NCBI RefSeq assembly: GCF_042678305.1
Contig: NZ_JBHUDT010000002.1
DNA length: 64,000 nt
Direction: 5' to 3' (one strand)
Origin: Gelatiniphilus marinus
Lineage (GTDB): Bacteria > Bacteroidota > Bacteroidia > Flavobacteriales > Flavobacteriaceae
The notes under the pieces: generated by a model
The model's database searches: none
Told to the model about the DNA's origin: nothing
Seen by the model: only the letters and a program-made list of their open reading frames with translations
Position numbers and translations under genes: made by a program
Shown: one piece after another, positions 37,625-46,122 of the stretch
Position numbering within the stretch: the stretch's first letter is position 1
Layout: each line of letters opens with the position of its first letter

Positions 37625-38770
37625 ATGAAAAATTTAAAAACAAAATTAATGTTAGCTTGCTTTGTTGGAATTTCCATAGTAAGCTGTAGTAGAGATGATG
37701 ACGGAATTCAAACTGCCCAAGTTGCAACTGATAACCCACTGACAACAGAAGTAGATAATTCAATTCATCAGAATTTCTTGTCATACATTGAAAACACAAA
37801 AAGAATAGGATTAAGTATAGCTGTATTAGATGGTAACAATACTACATATTACAACTATGGAGAAACCCATAAAGGCAGTAACTCACTACCAACTCAAAAC
37901 AGTCTATATGAAGTAGGTTCCATTACAAAAACATTAACCGCTGCTGTAATTACAAGGTTAATGTTGGATAATAATATACCTGAAGACATGCCAATAAGTA
38001 ATTTATTGCCGCCAGAAATTGAAGAATTATCATATCAAGGCGAAGTGGTAACTTTAAAGCACTTATTAAACCATACATCTGGTCTGCCTTCAGTTCCTGG
38101 AGACATATTGAGTTATGGAGATTTATCAAATCCCTATGCAAATTACGATTTTTCAAGGTTAACCAATTATCTAAATAATTTTCAGTTAGATAGGGTTCCT
38201 GGTTCGCAATATGAGTATTCGAACATTGGTTTTGCACTATTAGGAATCATTGTGGCATATCAAACAGATACAAATATTATAGAATTTATGAGTTCTATAA
38301 CCGAAGGAGTAATAGGCATGCAAAATACAGAAATGGAGCTTCATGGTATTGTTAATACTAACGAAAATGTTGTAGGCGCATATAAATCTAATGGTAATGA
38401 AGGTTATTATTGGACATGGAATATTTGGGAGTCAGCAGGAGGTCTATATTCAGATTTGATAGATATGACAAAATATGCACGAGTTCATTTTAATAGTTAC
38501 AACGATAATCTTGATTTAAAAGAAGTATTAGATACTAATAAGATTGAAACATATTCGGATGAAAGTGTCACAGTAGGAAGAAGTTGGCATATTAAGAGAA
38601 GTAATGGTAATGAAGTTTTTTGGCATACTGGTGGTACAGGAGGTTTTACTACTATTGTTTTTATTGAACCTCAACAAGAAAAAGCTATAATTGTTTTAGC
38701 TAATAATTCAGATGTAGAACAAGAATTATTACCGGTTTGCGCATCTTTTTTTGGACAATTTTTAGATTAG
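37625..38770 (+). CDS. Serine hydrolase lipoprotein (class C beta-lactamase-like)
   Basis: The ATG at 37625 is chosen because it gives a lipoprotein signal (LACFVGISIVSC, Cys21); upstream codons would hide it. The penicillin-binding-protein fold shows SITK (Ser99-Lys102), YSN (residues 198-200) and the third motif in WHTGGTGGF. Such class C-like enzymes include D-aminopeptidases, esterases and peptidoglycan peptidases. The sequence does not say which one this is, and a role as a true beta-lactamase is not supported. It lies downstream of a LytTR-type operator and is likely a secreted effector of the two-component system. Confidence 0.9.
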   Translation: MKNLKTKLMLACFVGISIVSCSRDDDGIQTAQVATDNPLTTEVDNSIHQNFLSYIENTKRIGLSIAVLDGNNTTYYNYGETHKGSNSLPTQNSLYEVGSITKTLTAAVITRLMLDNNIPEDMPISNLLPPEIEELSYQGEVVTLKHLLNHTSGLPSVPGDILSYGDLSNPYANYDFSRLTNYLNNFQLDRVPGSQYEYSNIGFALLGIIVAYQTDTNIIEFMSSITEGVIGMQNTEMELHGIVNTNENVVGAYKSNGNEGYYWTWNIWESAGGLYSDLIDMTKYARVHFNSYNDNLDLKEVLDTNKIETYSDESVTVGRSWHIKRSNGNEVFWHTGGTGGFTTIVFIEPQQEKAIIVLANNSDVEQELLPVCASFFGQFLD

Positions 38771-38849
38771 TTATAATAGTTAGTATTTGATGATAAAGTC
38801 CTGATTTTAGTATAAAAAAAACTAAATCAGGACTTTTAATATCTTGTGT

Positions 38850-38883
38850 TTCCACTAATCAATTTTTTATTACCGCTAATCAA
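38850..38883 (+). promoter_or_regulatory. LytTR-type operator before the amidohydrolase
   Basis: TTCCACTAATCAA (38850-38862) and TACCGCTAATCAA (38871-38883) are direct repeats 21 bp apart. They end 62 bp before the ATG at 38946, the same distance as in the serine hydrolase 1 promoter. ACCGCTAAT differs from the LytTR half-site consensus at one position. Confidence 0.8.
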
Positions 38884-38945
38884 TTCCTTGCATTACTTTT
38901 ATAAATAAATTATACAATTGTTTTTTAAAAATTAAAATATAGTTT

Positions 38946-40616
38946 ATGAAACTTCCGAGTATAATTATTTTTTTCATTTTAGGCCTTTTTAAAATATCTG
39001 CTCAAAATGACACATTAGCGTTTACTAATGCAAATGTTATTACAATGAAAAATGAAACTGTCTTAAAGGGTAAAACTGTTTTAGTGTCCAATGGCAAATT
39101 TGTGGATATTCTTGATGCTAACAACCAATTATCAAACGCCTACAATATTATTGACTGCAAAGGAAAATATTTAATTCCGGGACTTGTTGATGGGCATGTT
39201 CATTTATATAAAGATGAAGACAAGGTGTTTAGAAATGCGCCTTTATATCTTTCAAAAGGGATCACTACTGTATTTAACATGAGAGGAGACAGTGTGTTGT
39301 ACTCTTGGAAGGACAGAATAAAAAATGAAGGTTTAATCGTTCCAAATATATACACTTCTGGAGAGTTTATAAATGAACCATTTGTTAATACACCTATAGA
39401 AGCTAAAAATCAAGTTTTGAAAGAAAAAGCATTAGGAGTCGATTTTATCAAGTTCCATGAATATTTCAGTGATGAAGAACGTAGGTACTTGACAACAGAA
39501 GGAGTTTCAGTAGAAACTTTTGATGCTCTGGTTATGGCTGCTAAAGAAAATAATATGCCTATTACTGGCCATGGTATGTTTAGCCCACATTTCGAAAACA
39601 TTTTAGATCAGAATATGTCATTGGCACATTTGAGTGCTTATTTGGAGTATCATTTAATTCCTGATGGCACTGATGCTTTTCAAAAATTTAGTAAATGGAC
39701 CAAATGGGCTTTACTTTTAATATCGATATTCAGTATAATACTGTTTTTTAAAAGCAAAAGGAATAGGCTACTATCTTCAATTTTATTTTGCTCTAATATA
39801 TTTCTATTTGCAATTTGGTTCAATACGGTCTGGGTGGGTAATAGTGTGTTAATTTATAGTATGCTTTTGTTAACTGTTGTAATAGTCTCTGTTTTATTGG
39901 GATTTCTTTTTAAGAATCAGCATTTTAATTCTAAAATAAAAAACGTCCTTTCTAAAACTGTTTTAATAGTAATACTCTCAATTTTCACATATTCAATAAG
40001 TTATTGGATTCCTTTGTTTTTTAGGAATACTAATAGTGCAATAGAAAAATTAGCAGATAAATCTTCAAATATTTCAGTATTTACAACCATGTTGTTGGAA
40101 GGTCCAAACTGGTTTGGTTTAGATCATAGTAATGAGCTAAAATATTTAAACAAGCCAATTGCAGATCGTTGGTCAACTATGGAACCTTGGACTACCACTT
40201 TCTTATCAAGGTGGAAAGAGTCCAATCTTAAAATAACAGATTGGTCACTTTCAGAAAAAACTATCTTACAAAAACTTCGCGGTAAAGCCAATATTATTAT
40301 GGGTACAGATGCAATGGGCTTTCCTTTAATAATTCCAGGTTCAAGTGCTCATTATGAATTAAAACTTATAAATAAATTTGGTTTAACACCTTTTGAAACG
40401 TTACAAACAGCTACAACCAATGCAGCAAAGTTTCTCAACAAAGAAAATGAATTTGGTACTATAGAAATAGGAAAGCGAGCGGATATGGTCTTATTAGACA
40501 AAAACCCATTACAAAACCTTGATGCATTAGATAATATCAATGGCGTTTTGGTTAACGGTAATTGGCTTAATGATAAAAAGATACAGTTGCTGTTAAAGGA
40601 AATCGAATCAAAATAA
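38946..40616 (+). CDS. Amidohydrolase with a membrane-helix insertion
   Basis: After a signal peptide (residues 1-19, ending ISAQ), the protein shows the amidohydrolase metal sites: His84 and His86 (GLVDGHVHLYK), a probable carboxylated Lys169 (DFIKFHEYF), His209 (ITGHGMFS), His228 (SLAHLSAYL) and an Asp in IIMGTDAMGF. The C-terminus (GTIEIGKRADMVLLD) is typical of imidazolonepropionase/prolidase-like members. Between residues about 253 and 358 lie four membrane helices, inserted within the catalytic barrel between metal ligands. The enzyme would be membrane-bound with an outward-facing active site. The substrate is unknown; cyclic amides or dipeptides are usual for the family. Confidence 0.88.
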   Translation: MKLPSIIIFFILGLFKISAQNDTLAFTNANVITMKNETVLKGKTVLVSNGKFVDILDANNQLSNAYNIIDCKGKYLIPGLVDGHVHLYKDEDKVFRNAPLYLSKGITTVFNMRGDSVLYSWKDRIKNEGLIVPNIYTSGEFINEPFVNTPIEAKNQVLKEKALGVDFIKFHEYFSDEERRYLTTEGVSVETFDALVMAAKENNMPITGHGMFSPHFENILDQNMSLAHLSAYLEYHLIPDGTDAFQKFSKWTKWALLLISIFSIILFFKSKRNRLLSSILFCSNIFLFAIWFNTVWVGNSVLIYSMLLLTVVIVSVLLGFLFKNQHFNSKIKNVLSKTVLIVILSIFTYSISYWIPLFFRNTNSAIEKLADKSSNISVFTTMLLEGPNWFGLDHSNELKYLNKPIADRWSTMEPWTTTFLSRWKESNLKITDWSLSEKTILQKLRGKANIIMGTDAMGFPLIIPGSSAHYELKLINKFGLTPFETLQTATTNAAKFLNKENEFGTIEIGKRADMVLLDKNPLQNLDALDNINGVLVNGNWLNDKKIQLLLKEIESK

Positions 40617-40623
40617 ATTATTC

Positions 40624-40657
40624 TTCCTTTTATCAATTTAATTCTACCACCTATCAA
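40624..40657 (+). promoter_or_regulatory. LytTR-type operator before the alpha/beta hydrolase
   Basis: TTCCTTTTATCAA (40624-40636) and TACCACCTATCAA (40645-40657) are direct repeats 21 bp apart, ending 54 bp before the ATG at 40712. They belong to the same set as the sites at 35623, 37529 and 38850. Confidence 0.72.
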
Positions 40658-40711
40658 CATAATTTTACTGATAAATACATGGCAGTTTTCTTTACAGAAA
40701 ATTTAAAAATT

Positions 40712-41476
40712 ATGCGATTATTAACAACACTATGTTTATTATTCTTAATCACTTCATGCTCTACAACAACAAATATCATTGAAGGGAAAAACAAACCTGA
40801 AGATTATTTTTATGTGCAAAAGTCAATAAATAGTAATGGCAAATGGGTGGTGTTCTTACCTGGCACAAGTGGCTTAAAAATATTCGAAGATGAGGAACAT
40901 TACTTTAATGTTGCTAAAAAATTAAATAAACAAGGATATACTGTTGTACTTGTTGATTATAAACCAGCTTACAAGGTTTCAGGTAGAAAAGTAGACGAAT
41001 CAACGGGTGATAAGATTTTATGGGTTACAGAACAAGCTATTCAATGGGCTTTAAAAAATAATCATATTAGTAAAGCTCAAAAAGGAAGCATCATTGGGTG
41101 GTCGCTTGCTGGAGAAGGAATGGTTTTATTAGCAAATAATCCATCAAAAATTGAAAGTCTAAACATTAAATCTTTAGCGTTATATTATCCTTCAAATCAA
41201 GAAGAAATAAAGCTCATTAGTAATCTTCCTATACTTATACAAAGTGGTGAGCTGGATAAAATCACTTCCAAAAATTCAATACAAGAATACTTTGGTAACA
41301 ATACCAATACATCTATTATTTTTTACGAAAATGCACATCACGGTTTTGATGTAGAAAGTCTTGATGAAGGGAAAAAAATGCGATTTCCACCTGTTGTGGG
41401 TGAAAAATATACGTTTCAATACAATGAGGTTGCAGCTGCACAAGCAATGATTAAGCTGTTATCTTTTTTGAAATAA
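40712..41476 (+). CDS. Alpha/beta hydrolase lipoprotein
   Basis: The ATG at 40712 gives a lipoprotein signal (LLFLITSCSTT, Cys16); an upstream ATG at 40679 adds 11 residues in front and is less likely. The fold is alpha/beta hydrolase, with the nucleophile elbow GWSLAG (Ser131), an acid in SGELDKI and the histidine in ENAHHGFDVE. This resembles dienelactone-hydrolase or acyl-esterase members. The substrate is unknown. It ends 16 bp before serine hydrolase 2, so one operator probably drives this gene and the next two. Confidence 0.88.
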   Translation: MRLLTTLCLLFLITSCSTTTNIIEGKNKPEDYFYVQKSINSNGKWVVFLPGTSGLKIFEDEEHYFNVAKKLNKQGYTVVLVDYKPAYKVSGRKVDESTGDKILWVTEQAIQWALKNNHISKAQKGSIIGWSLAGEGMVLLANNPSKIESLNIKSLALYYPSNQEEIKLISNLPILIQSGELDKITSKNSIQEYFGNNTNTSIIFYENAHHGFDVESLDEGKKMRFPPVVGEKYTFQYNEVAAAQAMIKLLSFLK

Positions 41477-41492
41477 AGTGATAGTTGGTAGT

Positions 41493-42845
41493 ATGGTAAG
41501 ATTTTTTTATTTGGTAATAATTTCATTATTATTTTTTTGTACTTCTAAAGCGCAAACACTTTCTGAAAAGATTGATAATTATATAAGTATTGAATTAAAA
41601 AAATTTAATATACCAAGTGTATCGGTTGCTGTTGTAAATGTAGATAATTTATTATTCAATAAAACGTACGGTAAGGATGTAATTATAGATAGGCAATATT
41701 ATATAGGTTCAGTATCTAAATCACTCACAGCTCTTGGAGTTTTAAAATTAATTGAAAAAGACAAACTTGATTTTGATTCAAAGTTAGTTGATATCATTCC
41801 AAACCTAAATATAGCCCCTTATAATGACATTACTATAAGGCATTTGTTAAATCAAACCAGTGGAATAAAAAAAGCAGATGGTTTTATAACATTACCAGAA
41901 TTAAAGGATATAGCCAATAAAGGGTATACTATAAACAATGTAACTGTTCCGGGAACATCCTACCAATATTCAAATTTAAACTATACGCTTCTTGGCTTGG
42001 TAATCGAAAAGGTAAGCGGTACGTCTTATCAAGCATATATGCAAGACAAGATTTTTTTTGACTTGAATATGCCCAAGAGTACTGCAGAAATCCCAAACAA
42101 TGTAGACGCACATTATCAATATTTGGGTGTACCAATCGAAACTCAACAATTAGAGTACTCAAGAACAACAATTCCAGCAGGATTTATTATCAGTACAACT
42201 AAAGATCTTGCAAATTATGTAATGATGAATCTTAATAACGGGCGCATCTACAATCGTCAAGTTTTGGGCATTCCTTTGTTAAAACAAATGCATAAAGTTT
42301 GGAATGATGGGGATTTTGGCTATGCTATGGGCTGGAAACAAGGTAAGTTCAATAACCAGAGAATGTTGCAACACCTTGGAACCACAGCTACTTCAAATTC
42401 AGGAATATTTATTTTTCCCGATGACAAAATTGGTTTAGTCGTATTAACAAATTCAAATTCAATGTGGTTTACCGAAGAATTGATGGAAGGATTACTGCAT
42501 ATTATAACTAATAATGAACCAAAATCGACATCAAACTTTGAATATTATTTTAGATTTGCAGTTGTTGTTATCATAGCGTTTTTAATAGCATTCTTTACTT
42601 TTAAAACGGTAAGAATAGTTAAATCAAAACAAGTGTACAATACAAAGAAGGAAACTAAAAAAGTAATTATACATATTGTTTTAATAATACTATTGTTTAT
42701 TGGATTTCCCATAATAACAAAAATTCCTTTTACAGCTTTCTTAAGTTTTCAACCGGATATTGGTTTTTTGATATTAGCAATATCTATTGTTCCTATTGTG
42801 CTCTCATTGCTAAAAATTTATAATACTTTTAATCAACAACAATAA
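41493..42845 (+). CDS. Serine hydrolase 2 with C-terminal membrane helices
   Basis: A signal peptide (VIISLLFFCTSKAQ) leads into a class C beta-lactamase-like domain with the SxxK motif SVSK (Ser73-Lys76), YSN in YQYSNLNY and a third motif in QHLGTTATSNSG. The last ~110 residues hold three membrane helices. An ATG at 41493 is used; a GTG at 41478 is possible. This lipid-anchored-like layout is seen in Bacteroidetes serine hydrolases of unknown substrate. It overlaps the following NTF2-like gene at TAATG and follows the alpha/beta hydrolase. Confidence 0.9.
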   Translation: MVRFFYLVIISLLFFCTSKAQTLSEKIDNYISIELKKFNIPSVSVAVVNVDNLLFNKTYGKDVIIDRQYYIGSVSKSLTALGVLKLIEKDKLDFDSKLVDIIPNLNIAPYNDITIRHLLNQTSGIKKADGFITLPELKDIANKGYTINNVTVPGTSYQYSNLNYTLLGLVIEKVSGTSYQAYMQDKIFFDLNMPKSTAEIPNNVDAHYQYLGVPIETQQLEYSRTTIPAGFIISTTKDLANYVMMNLNNGRIYNRQVLGIPLLKQMHKVWNDGDFGYAMGWKQGKFNNQRMLQHLGTTATSNSGIFIFPDDKIGLVVLTNSNSMWFTEELMEGLLHIITNNEPKSTSNFEYYFRFAVVVIIAFLIAFFTFKTVRIVKSKQVYNTKKETKKVIIHIVLIILLFIGFPIITKIPFTAFLSFQPDIGFLILAISIVPIVLSLLKIYNTFNQQQ

Positions 42846-43237
42846 TGAAAAGCACCAAGGTAGATATTGTAAAAAATTATCTGAAATACTTACAGGATGG
42901 TAACATTGAAAAAATACTCACACTTTTTGCGGTAAACGCAATCGTTACCTCACCAATATATGGCAAAATAAGAGCAAAGGAATTCTATACGAAACTTATT
43001 AATGATACTAAAACTTCCAAAATTCAATTAAGAAAGGTCTTTAAAGAAATAGATTCTGGTACAATAGCTGTTTACTTCAACTATTTATGGATAACTGTTC
43101 AAAATCAGCGAATTGAATTTGATGTAATAGATATTATTGAGTTTAATAATACAAATGAAATTGTAAATCTAAAAATCATTTATGATGCAGAAAAATCAAG
43201 AAAAAAACTTAATGTCTATTCTGTTAACAATAAGTAA
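42845..43237 (+). CDS. NTF2/SnoaL-like protein
   Basis: The 130-residue protein has the cone-shaped NTF2/SnoaL fold pattern: an N-terminal helix pair (IVKNYLKYLQDGNIEKILTL), a strand with ITSPIYG-like sequence, a FNYLWITV strand and the ending DVIDIIEFNNTNEIVNLKI. Family members are small-molecule binders or isomerases, and many are accessory proteins of unknown function. Its start overlaps the stop of serine hydrolase 2 (TAATG), so it belongs to the same operon. Confidence 0.85.
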   Translation: MKSTKVDIVKNYLKYLQDGNIEKILTLFAVNAIVTSPIYGKIRAKEFYTKLINDTKTSKIQLRKVFKEIDSGTIAVYFNYLWITVQNQRIEFDVIDIIEFNNTNEIVNLKIIYDAEKSRKKLNVYSVNNK

Positions 43238-43253
43238 TTTTTAAAATACAATA

Positions 43254-44099
43254 TTGAAAGTTTTTGAAAAAATTGTTGAAGGTCTCGATAGCCATTTGGA
43301 GTTCTTGGAAACAGAGACCGAAGACATATTAATTAAAGCAGAAGAAGGAATAAAAATTGCTAAAAAAGCACTACTGCAATTAAGAAAAGTTGTTATAAAT
43401 AAGGAACTAAAATCAAAAGATAATGAGATATACATATTCAAAACAATCAAACCAAAGGTATATAGTAAACTCATTTACTATGTAAAATTATTTAATATAG
43501 AAAGTAAACGCCCCAGAGGTAGTTCTAAATCTCAAAAGAAATACCTTGACTATGAAATCAAGAAATTACAAGACTACTTTAATGATAATCTTGAGTTTTA
43601 TCAATATTACAGAAGAAGTGAGACGTCATTAGACTGTCAATACTTTATTAGAGGGAAAGAAGATATCAGATTGCACCCAGATAATTTTCACTTTTTTATT
43701 GACGATAAATTCTCAACGAGTCATGATTCAACAGTAGCTACAATTATAGCTTATGATATGCTTATAGTCTACTTGCAGAAGGAAATAGAATTAATTGAAA
43801 ATAGAAACGGGATGGAAACTAACTTTAACGCTTTTCAAAAACAATCAAAACTTTTTTGGACAGGCAATAAAACAGATTTAATTGAGCTAATTTATGCCTT
43901 GCAAAGTAGTGGCGTAATCAATAGTGGTACTGCTGATATTAAAGAAGTCGCATCAATCTGCGAACAGATGTTCAATATAAGTTTAGGTGATTATTATAGA
44001 ACCTTTTTAGAAATTAGGTCAAGAAAAATTAATCAAACAAAATTTATTGACAAATTAAAAGATTCTCTTGCAAACAAGATGCTAGAATCAGACGAATAA
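43254..44099 (+). CDS. rteC: RteC-domain regulator
   Basis: The 281-residue protein carries the RteC pattern: DCQYFIRGKEDIRLHPDNFH, FSTSHDSTVATIIAYDMLI, and a C-terminal winged-helix part with WTGNKTDLIELIYALQSSG. In CTnDOT, RteC activates the excision operon. The only early start is a TTG at 43254, since no ATG lies near the N-terminus. It is followed 318 bp later by an excisionase-like gene, with palindromes in between that may be its binding sites. Its presence links this element to the CTnDOT-type regulatory tradition, although the tetracycline genes are absent. Confidence 0.9.
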   Translation: MKVFEKIVEGLDSHLEFLETETEDILIKAEEGIKIAKKALLQLRKVVINKELKSKDNEIYIFKTIKPKVYSKLIYYVKLFNIESKRPRGSSKSQKKYLDYEIKKLQDYFNDNLEFYQYYRRSETSLDCQYFIRGKEDIRLHPDNFHFFIDDKFSTSHDSTVATIIAYDMLIVYLQKEIELIENRNGMETNFNAFQKQSKLFWTGNKTDLIELIYALQSSGVINSGTADIKEVASICEQMFNISLGDYYRTFLEIRSRKINQTKFIDKLKDSLANKMLESDE

Positions 44100-44121
44100 A
44101 CACCCAACTTGGGTGTTTTTA
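44098..44121 (+). terminator. Hairpin after rteC
   Basis: AACACCC (44099-44105) and GGGTGTT (44111-44117) pair around AACTT, with a T run behind, directly at the rteC stop codon. Its core ACCCAACTTGGGT nearly recurs at 44228-44240, so it may also serve as a DNA-binding palindrome. Confidence 0.7.
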
Positions 44122-44417
44122 GTTTTTGGTTTTTTTCATAAAGTTTATCTCGTTTTGGTTTGTGTATCTTTTATTCTAAAAATCAAACTAACCCAATATA
44201 AGTCATTAAAAATGAGTGAATAAAATCACCCAAGTTGGGTTTAACTTGTGAATAAACCTCACTAATTCACTTCATATTTGCCAAACGAAAGTCAAATCGA
44301 CAGATTCACGAACACATATTTATTAAAATATAAAAGTTCGTGAGCTAAATCAATTTAATAGCTACCATTGAGAGCGAGAGTTCAAGGTGGTAGCTTTTTA
44401 ACCTAAAATCATTGCGT
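44122..44417. promoter_or_regulatory. Regulatory gap between rteC and the excisionase-like gene
   Basis: This stretch has no gene. It holds the palindrome ACCCAAGTTGGGT (44228-44240), overlapped by a competing hairpin CAAGTT...AACTTG (44231-44248). It also holds ACGAAAGTCAAATC (44285-44298), the exact inverted copy of the sequence GATTTGACTTTCGT found at 34315-34328 upstream of the integrase. It probably contains the promoter and operators of the excision/replication module. Confidence 0.55.
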
Positions 44418-44696
44418 ATGGCAGCAACAATTATTACTACGGAAGATCTTCGAGAATTTAAAGAAGAATTACTTGAAGACATTAAAGCAATCATTAACCA
44501 CCAGTCAGGTTACGCACCTAAAAAATGGCTCAAATCACCAGAGGTTCGCGACCTATTAAGTATCTCACCTGGAACATTACAAAATCTTCGTATCAATGGT
44601 ACACTACCTTACACCAAAGTCGGTGGCGTAATCTATTACGACTATGAAGAAATACTAAAGGTAATGGAAGAAAACCGCATCCATAATAAGTTTTGA
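44418..44696 (+). CDS. Excisionase-like helix-turn-helix protein
   Basis: The 92-residue protein has an N-terminal coiled-coil-like helix and a MerR/HTH_17-type winged helix (KSPEVRDLLSISPGTLQNLR, then GGVIYYDYEEILK). Small proteins of this class act as excisionases or regulators in Bacteroidetes elements. ATG 44418 is preferred to a TTG at 44412. It stands between rteC and the winged-helix/ATPase pair, which fits a role as the recombination directionality factor. Confidence 0.85.
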   Translation: MAATIITTEDLREFKEELLEDIKAIINHQSGYAPKKWLKSPEVRDLLSISPGTLQNLRINGTLPYTKVGGVIYYDYEEILKVMEENRIHNKF

Positions 44697-44706
44697 CACT
44701 TGTGTT

Positions 44707-44797
44707 ATACTGAACTTGTTTCAGTATCTCATCTTAATTAAAAGCAATGTCACTTCGAGTGATTTTGTATCACAAAATTATATCGAGAAGTAAACTT
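44707..44797. repeat. Two dispersed-type palindromes
   Basis: ATACTGAA...TTCAGTAT (44707-44727) and a longer imperfect palindrome centred on ATTTTGTATCACAAAAT with outer TTCGAG / CGAGAA arms (44753-44792) lie in the 204-bp gap. Both resemble intergenic repeat units frequent in Flavobacteria (recollection). No gene is seen here. Confidence 0.45.
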
Positions 44798-44830
44798 ATG
44801 CAAGAAGTAAACTATAGGATCAAGTGTGAA

Positions 44831-44880
44831 GAAACAGTCCAGTGGACTGTTTTAACGAAGAGGCCAGCTGGCGCATTGGC
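44831..44880. repeat. Copy 1 of a hairpin-plus-box repeat
   Basis: A hairpin AAACAGTCC...GGACTGTTT is followed by CGAAGAGGCCAGCTGGCG. A related unit occurs at 46123-46183, where the hairpin sequence differs but the box CGAAGGGGTCAGCTGGCG is nearly the same. The two flank the winged-helix and ATPase genes. Confidence 0.6.
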
Positions 44881-44900
44881 ATTAAATGGTATAATACACA

Positions 44901-45437
44901 ATGCAAGAGGTTAATTATATTAAACATTTGAACAGTGTCTTTGTCCAATTCTCAAAAGATAGTCGCTTAAACCCAACTCACATAAGCTTATACATAGCCT
45001 TATTTCAGTTATGGAATTTAAATCGATTTTTGGAAGAGTTTTATATAAACCGTGATGAGGTGATGCAATTATCTAAAATAGGCTCTAAATCTACCTATCA
45101 CAGATGCATCAAGGAATTAAACTATTGGAAATATATTGTGTATTTCCCGTCTCACAATCCGTATAGAGGGAGCAAAATTAAAATGTTCAAATTTGGGACA
45201 AGTTCTAGACAAGTAGTGGGACACAACAATACTCAAATCGAGACAAGTAGTGGACAAGCACTGGTACCTATATATAAACATATACAAACTATAAAAAACA
45301 AAAATAGTAATAAACAGGAAAATTTTAAAAATTCAGATTTTAATGATTCTGAAAATAATGGCAAACCTAATAGCAGTATCCCAAATATGGACAACCTAAA
45401 GACTACTAAAAATAAAAACTATAATGAGCCTTTATGA
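44901..45437 (+). CDS. Winged-helix protein, probable replication or regulatory factor
   Basis: Residues 1-105 look like a winged-helix domain (DSRLNPTHISLYIALFQLWN, then SKIGSKSTYHRCIKELNYW), as in plasmid and transposon replication initiator-like proteins of Bacteroidetes. The C-terminal 70 residues are Asn/Lys/Ser-rich and probably unstructured. It overlaps the next gene at ATGA, and that gene codes for a DnaC-like ATPase. The pair resembles an origin-binding protein plus helicase loader, which is an inference. Confidence 0.75.
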   Translation: MQEVNYIKHLNSVFVQFSKDSRLNPTHISLYIALFQLWNLNRFLEEFYINRDEVMQLSKIGSKSTYHRCIKELNYWKYIVYFPSHNPYRGSKIKMFKFGTSSRQVVGHNNTQIETSSGQALVPIYKHIQTIKNKNSNKQENFKNSDFNDSENNGKPNSSIPNMDNLKTTKNKNYNEPL

Positions 45438-46096
45438 AAAATGAGCAACCACATATCATTATCGAAAAAGGAGCGCAATACAAACTTGGCGAATTCAAAA
45501 ACAATTGTATTCAATATGATTTCAAAAGCATACTCATTTACCTCGATGCAAAAGGGAAATTGATGTTTGGCAAAAACTTTAAAATTTATGAAGAAGATGA
45601 GTTTGTACTTTATAAACTATGCATTTATTTCATTCGTGATTTTGAAGCTTGCGAAAAACTAAATATAGATCCCAACAAAGGTATTTTACTATCTGGTCCT
45701 GTAGGTTGTGGTAAAACCAGTTTAATGAAACTTTTGAGGCACATTGTACCACATCAAAAACCTTATGAATTAATTCCAGCAAGAAACATCACATTTGCTT
45801 TCAATAACATTGGCTACAAAACTATTCAAGAATATGGTAACAGCAGCTTCTATTGTTTTGACGATTTGGGAGTAGAAACAACCGGAAGACATTTTGGAAA
45901 GGACTGTAATGTCATGGGTGAAATCCTCTTATCACGTTACGATTTATTTCTTCAACGAAAAATTAGAACTCATGCCACCACAAACCTAAACGCCCAGGAA
46001 TTGGAAGAGCGTTACGGCAATAGAGTACGTTCTAGAATGCGTCAGATTTTCAATTTGATAGCTTTTAATGAGCAAAGTATTGACAAGAGAAAATAA
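45434..46096 (+). CDS. DnaC/IstB-like AAA ATPase
   Basis: The 220-residue protein shows Walker A GPVGCGKTS (residues 88-96), Walker B FYCFDDLG (Asp143-Asp144), a sensor segment THATTNLNAQELEERYG and the arginine-finger-like RVRSRMRQIFNLI. This is the helicase-loader or transposition-helper type of ATPase. It is coupled to the upstream winged-helix gene. Degenerate copies of its 3' end occur at 47935-48021 and perhaps at 54345-54418, at the borders of the following modules. Confidence 0.88.
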   Translation: MKNEQPHIIIEKGAQYKLGEFKNNCIQYDFKSILIYLDAKGKLMFGKNFKIYEEDEFVLYKLCIYFIRDFEACEKLNIDPNKGILLSGPVGCGKTSLMKLLRHIVPHQKPYELIPARNITFAFNNIGYKTIQEYGNSSFYCFDDLGVETTGRHFGKDCNVMGEILLSRYDLFLQRKIRTHATTNLNAQELEERYGNRVRSRMRQIFNLIAFNEQSIDKRK

Positions 46097-46122
46097 TGCA
46101 CAACACCGACTCAACACCGGTC

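Noticed and set aside
37625..38770. True class C beta-lactamase (antibiotic resistance)
   Set aside because: SxxK and YxN motifs are shared by many serine hydrolases; the lipoprotein signal and the context argue for another hydrolase, and no AmpC-type KTG triad is seen.
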